Shown here piece by piece: positions 59,165 through 64,000 of a stretch of DNA of 64,000 nt. A program made the position numbers and the translations under genes. The notes under the pieces are model-generated. The model did not search any database. It saw only the letters and a list, made by a program, of their open reading frames with translations, and was not told where the DNA came from. Each line of letters opens with the position of its first letter. Within the stretch, counting starts at the first letter, position 1. This DNA comes from Cupriavidus sp. D39 (GTDB taxonomy: Bacteria > Pseudomonadota > Gammaproteobacteria > Burkholderiales > Burkholderiaceae). The stretch is taken from assembly GCF_026627925.1 (NCBI RefSeq), contig NZ_JAPNLE010000009.1, forward strand, positions 3,844,001 through 3,908,000, written 5' to 3'.

Positions 59165-59527
59165 ATGCCCGCCCGCCGCCCCGACCCTTTCATCGACCAC
59201 CTGCTCGAACTGATGGGGCCGCTGGCGGCGCGCATCGGGCCTATCACCGCGCGCCGCATGTTTGGCGGCCACGCGCTGTACTACGACGGCCTGGTGTTCG
59301 CGCTGGTGCTGGGCGGGCGCTGCTTCCTGAAGGTGGACGACAAGACGCGCGGCCGCTTCGAGGCCGAGGGCGGCGAGCCGTTTCGCTACAGCCGTAATGG
59401 ACGCGAGATCTCCATGCTGCATTACTTGAGCGCGCCACCGGCCTGCCTGGAATCGGCCGAGGCCATGACCACCTGGGCACGGCTGTCGGTGGAATCCACG
59501 CTGCGGCTGGCCAACCAGGCCGGCTGA
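59165..59527 (+). CDS. TfoX/Sxy N-terminal domain protein
   Basis: A 120-residue protein containing only the TfoX N-terminal domain: RPDPFIDHLLELMGPLAARIGPITARRMFGGHALYYDG and FLKVDDKTRGRFEAEG. In gammaproteobacteria TfoX/Sxy co-activates competence genes. Stand-alone N-terminal versions as here are common and have no known role. Starts 23 bases after metF and may be read through from it. Confidence 0.85.
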   Translation: MPARRPDPFIDHLLELMGPLAARIGPITARRMFGGHALYYDGLVFALVLGGRCFLKVDDKTRGRFEAEGGEPFRYSRNGREISMLHYLSAPPACLESAEAMTTWARLSVESTLRLANQAG

Positions 59528-59566
59528 ACGGCTGAAACGCCGCTACGCAGTGGCATACTTTGGCCC

Positions 59567-60321
59567 ATGGCCACCGTCACCGCCACGTTTCGTTTCTACG
59601 AGGAACTGAACGATTTCCTGCCGCGCGCGCAGCGCGGCCGGGATTGCGTATGCGCCTGCGCGCGCGCCGCCACCGTCAAGCACATGATCGAGGCGCTGGG
59701 CGTGCCGCACACCGAGGTCGAGCTGATCCTGGTGAATGGCGAGTCATGCGGCTTCGAGCGCCTGCTGCAGGATGGCGACCGCGTCTCGGTCTATCCCCGC
59801 TTCGAAGCCTTCGACATCACACCGTTGCTGCGCGTGCGCGCCGAGCCGCTGCGCACCACGCGCTTCGTTGCCGACGCCCACCTGGGCGGGCTGGCGCACC
59901 TGCTGCGCCTGACCGGCTTCGACACCCTCTACGACAACCACTACGCCGATAGCGAGATCGAGGCCATCGCCATGCGCGAGGGCCGCATCGTGCTCACGCG
60001 GGACCGCGAGCTGCTCAAGCGGCGGGGGTCACCCATGGCTGCTACGTGCGCGCCATCAAGGCCACGCCGCAACTGCGGGAGATCTTCGCGCGGCTCGACC
60101 TGGCCCGCAGCGCGCGACCGTTCTCGCTGTGCCTGGACTGCAATGTGCCGCTGCAACGGATCGACAAGGCCGAGGTGGACGGGCGCGTGCCGGCGGGCGT
60201 GTTTGCGCGGCAGGAGCGGTTTGTGACGTGCGGTTGCTGCCAGCGAGTGTTTTGGGAGGGGTCGCATTGGCGGCATATGCGGGATCTGGTGGATGAGTTG
60301 GTGCCTGGGGGAGGTTTTTAG
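59567..60321 (+). CDS. Mut7-C RNase-domain protein with N-terminal ubiquitin-like domain (one-base frameshift)
   Basis: When corrected, a 251-residue protein. Residues 1-85 resemble the ubiquitin-like Ub-Mut7C domain (ATFRFYEELNDFLP), followed by a PIN-like Mut7-C nuclease domain (RFVADAHLGGLAHLLRLTGFDTLY, then VLTRDRELLKRR) and a C-terminal zinc ribbon with CLDCN and CGCCQRVFWEGSHW. One base missing in the G run at 60024-60028 separates the frames; restoring it reads RRGVTHGCYVRAIKATPQL. The role is presumed RNA cleavage; no partner is evident nearby. Confidence 0.83.
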
Positions 60322-60371
60322 TTGGGTGCTGTTTGTGTTTGATTGAGCGGTGATGGCTCTTGGACCCAACA

Positions 60372-61026
60372 GCCGTACGACATCCCCCTGCGGGGGCTGC
60401 CGGTCACTCTTCTTTGCGTCGGCAAAGAAGACTAACGAGAAGAAAGCCGACCCTGCCGGGGGCAGAGCCATCGCGAGTGCGCAGGACGCTGGTTTCGTCG
60501 TACGGCCACAGTACTGCTGACATCTGCCGTTACCGGCTCGTAGGGCATCGCAATGGCATGACCCATGGGTTTCGTCGTGGGGCCCCTGACCTCGTTTGCG
60601 GTGCCCATTCGCACTTCTGCCGTTACCGGTGCAAAGCACCACGACACATCCCCCGTCAATGGTTTCGTGGTGGGGCGGGCGCGGTGGTCAAGGTCTCGGG
60701 CTTATCAACCCCGTGCCACCGCGCCCACGACGGAACCGGTGCGCCTGCAACTTCGTGGCCGGCCAATTCGCGAGCGACAGACGGCTTGAAGCAAGTGATG
60801 CCTGCTACCGGGGGCCCCACCACGCATCCCGGAGGCTGGCAGGTTCGTGGCAGGTCAAACCGGTACCGGCAGAAGCCCGCCGGCACTCTGGGCCGTACGA
60901 CGAAACCATCGAGATTCGAAAGCCTTATTGCTCTGCTCCCGGCAGGGCGGCTTTCTTCTCGTTAGTCTTCTTTGCCGCGCAAAGAAGAGTGACCGGCAGC
61001 CCCCGCAGGGGGATGTCGTACGGCTT
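60372..61026. repeat. Large imperfect inverted-repeat element R3
   Basis: Fills most of the 764-base gap before the 5-formyl-THF cyclo-ligase gene. The outer arms of about 100 bases (60372-60479 and 60930-61026) are near-perfect complements; each holds CATCCCCCTGCGGGGGCTGCCGG and TCTTCTTTGC..GCAAAGAAGA hairpins. A second inverted pair lies inside (60491-60507 with 60891-60907, 17 of 17). Between them are degenerate direct repeats: TCTGCCGTTACCGG at 60523 and 60616 with an inverted cousin at 60860, and GGTTTCGTCGTGG-like boxes at 60491, 60567 and 60660. No credible protein is encoded. Confidence 0.85.
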
Positions 61027-61085
61027 TTGGGTGCAAAAACCAACGCCGATCAAAGAAACAGCGACCAACCCCGCAACGGGATGTA

Positions 61086-61703
61086 TCACCAATCCCTCAA
61101 AACACCCCCCTCACTAACCACCCAATCCATCGGCAAATCATGCTCCTGCGGCACCAGCGCAATCCGGCAGGCCTCATGGCCGATGCCGATCGCCACCGGC
61201 GCGTTCCCGCCGGCAGCCAGCGCCGCCAGCGTGCGGTCATAGAACCCGCCGCCATATCCCAGGCGGAACTTATCCCCGCTGAAACCGACACATGGAATCA
61301 GCAGGACGTCAGGCTGCAAGGGCGGCGTGCCGTCCGGCACCGGAATGCCGTAGTGCCCGGCAACCATCGGCGTAGCCGGCTCCCACAGGTGGAAATCCAG
61401 CGGCGCGCCCGGCCGGCTCACCACCGGCAGGGCCGCTTGGCGCCCGGGGGCGCCGGCCAGCCAGCGCGAGACCACGCCACGGGCGTCGAACTCCTGCTGG
61501 ATCGGCCAGTAGAAGCCAAGGCGATGCACGGGCAGGCGCTCCAGTAGTGCGGCCAGCGCGGCTTCGATGCCGGCGTCGGCGGCGCTGCGCTGCGCCAAGG
61601 CGCCGCGCAGCGCCAGCAGCTGGCGCCGCAGCGCCGCTCGCTGCATGCCGGGATCAGGCTTTCCGGACTCGCCGGAGGGGCTGCGAACGTCGTCGCTGGG
61701 CAT
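61086..61703 (-). CDS. 5-formyltetrahydrofolate cyclo-ligase
   Basis: A protein of about 205 residues that converts 5-formyl-THF to 5,10-methenyl-THF with ATP. The C-terminal ATP-binding block DVLLIPCVGFSGDKFRLGYGGGFYDRTLA is diagnostic. ATG 61703 is chosen; an ATG twelve codons upstream would place the start close to the divergent transglycosylase promoter. In gammaproteobacteria the gene (ygfA/fau) follows the 6S RNA gene; I saw no clear 6S RNA here. It feeds the folate pool used by metF. Confidence 0.9.
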   Translation of the reverse strand: MPSDDVRSPSGESGKPDPGMQRAALRRQLLALRGALAQRSAADAGIEAALAALLERLPVHRLGFYWPIQQEFDARGVVSRWLAGAPGRQAALPVVSRPGAPLDFHLWEPATPMVAGHYGIPVPDGTPPLQPDVLLIPCVGFSGDKFRLGYGGGFYDRTLAALAAGGNAPVAIGIGHEACRIALVPQEHDLPMDWVVSEGGVLRDW

Positions 61704-61799
61704 GGCTGCGTGGGATAATGTCTGTAGTTGACCAAACATTGCACGGTCGGATGCGCGCCCTCGAAAGGTGTTGTCCGGCCGTCACAACAAGGAAGAAGA

Positions 61800-63752
61800 A
61801 TGCCGAAGGGAGTATATCCGCAGCGTGCGGCCAAGGCCGCCCTGGCGGCGATCGCGTGCGCACTGCTTGCCACGCCGGTATTTGCGCAGAAACGGCCCCA
61901 GCCGCAACCCCAATCGCAGTCGCTCGCCATCCCGAGCGACCCCGACGACGCTTTCGTGGCGCTGCGCGACGCCGCGCGCAAGAACGACGTGGCACGCACC
62001 GACGCCATCTCGGCCACGCTGGTGGACTACCCGATCTCGTCTTACGTCGAGTACTTCCGCATCAAGCCGCAGATGTTCGATGCCAGCGGCCTGGCCCGCA
62101 TCGATGCCCCCGACGACCAGGTGCGCGCCTTCCTGCAGCGCTACAAGGGCCAGGCCATTGCCGACCGCATGCGCAATGACTGGCTGCTGGTGCTGGGCAA
62201 GAAGCGCGACTGGGCCAATTTCGATGTCGAATACCCGCAGTTCGTGCTCAAGGACGATACGCAGGTCGAGTGCTACGCGCTGCTGTCGCGCGCGCTCAAG
62301 GGCCAGAACGTGGCGGCGGATGCACGCGCGGCGCTGAGCGATCCACGCTACTACGGCGAAGGTTGTGTCGACCTGATCGGCTACCTGGCCCAAAGCAAGC
62401 AGATCGAGCCGAGCGACGCGGCCTTCCAGGCACGCCAGGCGCTGGAGCAGAACTATGTGACGCTGGCCGGGCGCATCGCCGCCACCGTGCCCGACGCGCG
62501 CGGCGACAGCGACGCCCTCGCCACCGTGGTCAAGATGGCGCGCAACGATCCCTCCCAGGCCGCGGCCTACCTCAGCGCCAACGCCGGCAGCCTGTCGCGC
62601 GAGGAGCAGGGCGCTGGCTGGGGCGTGATCGGCCAGTTTGCCGCCAAGAAGCTCGCGCCCGAGGCGGCCGGCTACTACCGCCGCCAGATGGACCTGGGCG
62701 GCAACCAGTGGCTGTCAGACGAAACGCAGGAGTGGCGCGTGCGCGCCGCGCTGCGCCAGGGCGACTGGAGGCAGGTGCGCCAGGCGGTGGAGCTGATGCG
62801 CCCCGAGCTGCGCGCCAAGGACCCGGCCTGGACGTACTGGTACGGCCGCGCGCTCAAGGCGGACAACCGCGGCGCCGAGGCCGAGAAACAGTTCCAGTCG
62901 ATTGCCGGCCAGTTCAACTTCTATGGCCAGCTGGCCAGCGAGGAACTGGGCAATCGCATCGTGCTGCCGGCACGCACGGCGGTCAGCGATGCCGAGGTCA
63001 ATGCCATGCGCACCCGCCCGGGCTTCCTGCGCGCGCAGAAGCTCTATGACCTGAACCTGCGCTTCGAGGGCAACCGCGAATGGAACTGGGAGCTGCGCGG
63101 CATGACCGACCGCCAGCTGCTGGCCGCTGCCGACTACGCCCGCCGCATCGAGCTGCTGGACCGCGCCGTGAACACGGCCGACCGCACCCAGGCCGAGCAC
63201 GACTTCTCGCTGCGCTTCCTGATGCCGTACCGCGACATCATGCAGCGCGCCACCGATGACGTGGGCCTGGACATGGCGTGGGCCTATGGCCTGGTGCGCC
63301 AGGAATCGCGCTTCATCATGAACGCGCGCTCCTCGGCGGGGGCCCATGGCCTGATGCAGGTGATGCCGGCGACCGCCAAGTGGGTGGCGCGCAAGATCGG
63401 CATGAGCGATTTCTCGCCCTCGATGATGAGCGATCCCAATATCAACATCCAGCTCGGCACCAACTACATGAGCATGGTGTTTACCGACCTGGACAGCTCC
63501 TGGACGCTGGCGTCGGCCGCCTACAACGCTGGCCCGGGCCGTCCCAAGAACTGGCGCTCCAGTTTGCCGCGCGCGGTCGAGGGTGCGATCTTCGCCGAGA
63601 CCATTCCGTTCTCGGAGACCCGGACCTACGTGAAGAATGTACTGTCGAACGCCACGTACTATGCTGCATTGATGAGCGGCCGGCCGCAGTCGCTCAAGGA
63701 TCGCCTGGGCGTGGTGTCGCCGTCGCAGGTCACCACGACCAGCCTGCCCTGA
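61800..63752 (+). CDS. Soluble lytic murein transglycosylase (Slt70 type)
   Basis: A 650-residue periplasmic enzyme: signal peptide about 1-29 (ending TPVFAQ), a long helical superhelix (about 40-460), and a C-terminal lysozyme-like SLT domain. There the catalytic Glu502 is in LVRQESRF, followed by SSAGAHGLMQVMPATAKWVA and AAYNAGPGRPKNW. It cleaves peptidoglycan to 1,6-anhydro-muropeptides, the substrates of AmpG, also in this window. The ATG at 61800 has GGAAGAAG just upstream. Confidence 0.93.
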   Translation: MPKGVYPQRAAKAALAAIACALLATPVFAQKRPQPQPQSQSLAIPSDPDDAFVALRDAARKNDVARTDAISATLVDYPISSYVEYFRIKPQMFDASGLARIDAPDDQVRAFLQRYKGQAIADRMRNDWLLVLGKKRDWANFDVEYPQFVLKDDTQVECYALLSRALKGQNVAADARAALSDPRYYGEGCVDLIGYLAQSKQIEPSDAAFQARQALEQNYVTLAGRIAATVPDARGDSDALATVVKMARNDPSQAAAYLSANAGSLSREEQGAGWGVIGQFAAKKLAPEAAGYYRRQMDLGGNQWLSDETQEWRVRAALRQGDWRQVRQAVELMRPELRAKDPAWTYWYGRALKADNRGAEAEKQFQSIAGQFNFYGQLASEELGNRIVLPARTAVSDAEVNAMRTRPGFLRAQKLYDLNLRFEGNREWNWELRGMTDRQLLAAADYARRIELLDRAVNTADRTQAEHDFSLRFLMPYRDIMQRATDDVGLDMAWAYGLVRQESRFIMNARSSAGAHGLMQVMPATAKWVARKIGMSDFSPSMMSDPNINIQLGTNYMSMVFTDLDSSWTLASAAYNAGPGRPKNWRSSLPRAVEGAIFAETIPFSETRTYVKNVLSNATYYAALMSGRPQSLKDRLGVVSPSQVTTTSLP

Positions 63753-63802
63753 GGTTTTAACGCCTTAGAGGCAGCGCGGTCTGCAGGCCGATGCGGCAGC
63801 CG

Positions 63803-63830
63803 GCGCGTGCTCCAGCCCTGGAGCACGCGC
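63803..63830. terminator. 12-bp perfect hairpin after the transglycosylase
   Basis: GCGCGTGCTCCA (63803-63814) pairs exactly with TGGAGCACGCGC (63819-63830) around GCCC. Without a T tract it is only a candidate terminator or mRNA end between slt and the next gene. Confidence 0.5.
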
Positions 63831-63857
63831 CAGTCGTCCCATGCCACGGAGAGATCC

Positions 63858-64000
63858 ATGCAGACCAGCAACGTTCTAGTGATCGGAGGGGCCGGCTTTC
63901 TCGGCAGCCACCTGGTGGCCCGGCTGGCGGGCGTTGCCACCGCGTCGGCCACGCCGCTGGAGCCGGGCACCGTCGTGGAGCCGCCTCTCGACCCCGAGCG
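63858..64000 (+). CDS. NAD(P)-dependent epimerase/dehydratase-like protein, cut by window edge
   Basis: The first 47 codons are present. They begin MQTSNVLVIGGAGFLGSHLVARLAG, an extended-SDR Rossmann motif GGxGFxG at residues 10-16. GGAGAG lies 6-8 bases upstream of the ATG at 63858. This motif is shared by sugar epimerases and NDUFA9-like proteins, so the specific function cannot be given. Confidence 0.75.
   Translation, partial: MQTSNVLVIGGAGFLGSHLVARLAGVATASATPLEPGTVVEPPLDPE

Noticed and set aside
61704..61799. 6S RNA gene next to the 5-formyl-THF cyclo-ligase gene
   Set aside because: The gap is under 100 bases and lacks the long, bulged hairpin of 6S RNA. The adjacent R3 element has a different repeat-based structure.

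Overview
The window is GC-rich, densely coded chromosomal DNA from a betaproteobacterium. It fits the Burkholderiaceae and most likely Cupriavidus (or close to Ralstonia). This rests on gene content and on protein sequences as I recognise them: SlmA beside a pyrimidine-nucleotidase-like HAD protein, metX-metW, an ahcY/holin-like/metF cluster under an SAH riboswitch, a Kdo hydroxylase beside metK, an acetoacetate decarboxylase/3-hydroxybutyrate dehydrogenase/patatin cluster, and many Bug-type genes in the lineage. No search was run. No tRNA, rRNA, CRISPR array or prophage was seen.

Layout. 0-4 kb: a cut-off zinc-finger anti-sigma-like gene with an ECF-type sigma factor, argB, a HAD phosphatase overlapping slmA, then a dispersed repeat. 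4-8 kb: creBCD on the minus strand. 8-10 kb: metX-metW behind a SAM-II-like leader. 10-15.5 kb: LysR, an EamA exporter, a thioesterase, ampG and an M48 peptidase. 15.5-18.7 kb: argC, an mqsRA locus with a deleted toxin, xth and pyrE. 18.9-22 kb: adc, bdhA and a patatin phospholipase. 22-28.5 kb: ppk2, dapF, two LpxL-type acyltransferases, and metK (with its own SAM-II-like leader) followed by a Kdo hydroxylase. 28.5-36 kb: repeats, an aldehyde dehydrogenase, a GMC oxidoreductase, a chemoreceptor and an AidB-like acyl-CoA dehydrogenase. 36-42 kb: a TPP riboswitch and thiC-thiO-thiS-thiG-thiE. 42-44 kb: a complete IS4-family element inside a dispersed repeat. 44-54.8 kb: GNAT, AAA ATPase, a small membrane protein, then a sigma-54 activator divergent from a six-gene acyl-CoA ligase/carboxylase/thioesterase operon. 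55-60.3 kb: thiD, SAH riboswitch-ahcY-holin-metF, TfoX-N and Mut7-C proteins. 60.3-64 kb: a large inverted-repeat element, the 5-formyl-THF cyclo-ligase gene, a lytic transglycosylase and the start of an epimerase-like gene.

Two themes link the genes. The activated-methyl cycle is almost complete (metX, metW, metK, ahcY, metF and a folate enzyme) and appears to be read by three RNA switches, two for SAM and one for SAH. Thiamine synthesis (thiC/O/S/G/E and thiD) sits under a TPP switch. Envelope genes (creBCD, ampG, lytic transglycosylase, LpxL pair, Kdo hydroxylase, dapF) are scattered among them.

A caution on quality: nine genes, several of them normally indispensable (ahcY, xth, argC), each need a single-base correction to read through. 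Eight look like one missing base, mostly in or beside short G/C or A runs, and one (argC) like one extra base. I read these as sequence errors rather than real gene loss. The best candidates for new biology are the sigma-54-controlled acyl-CoA carboxylation operon, the paired SAM-II-like leaders, and three families of structured intergenic repeats.
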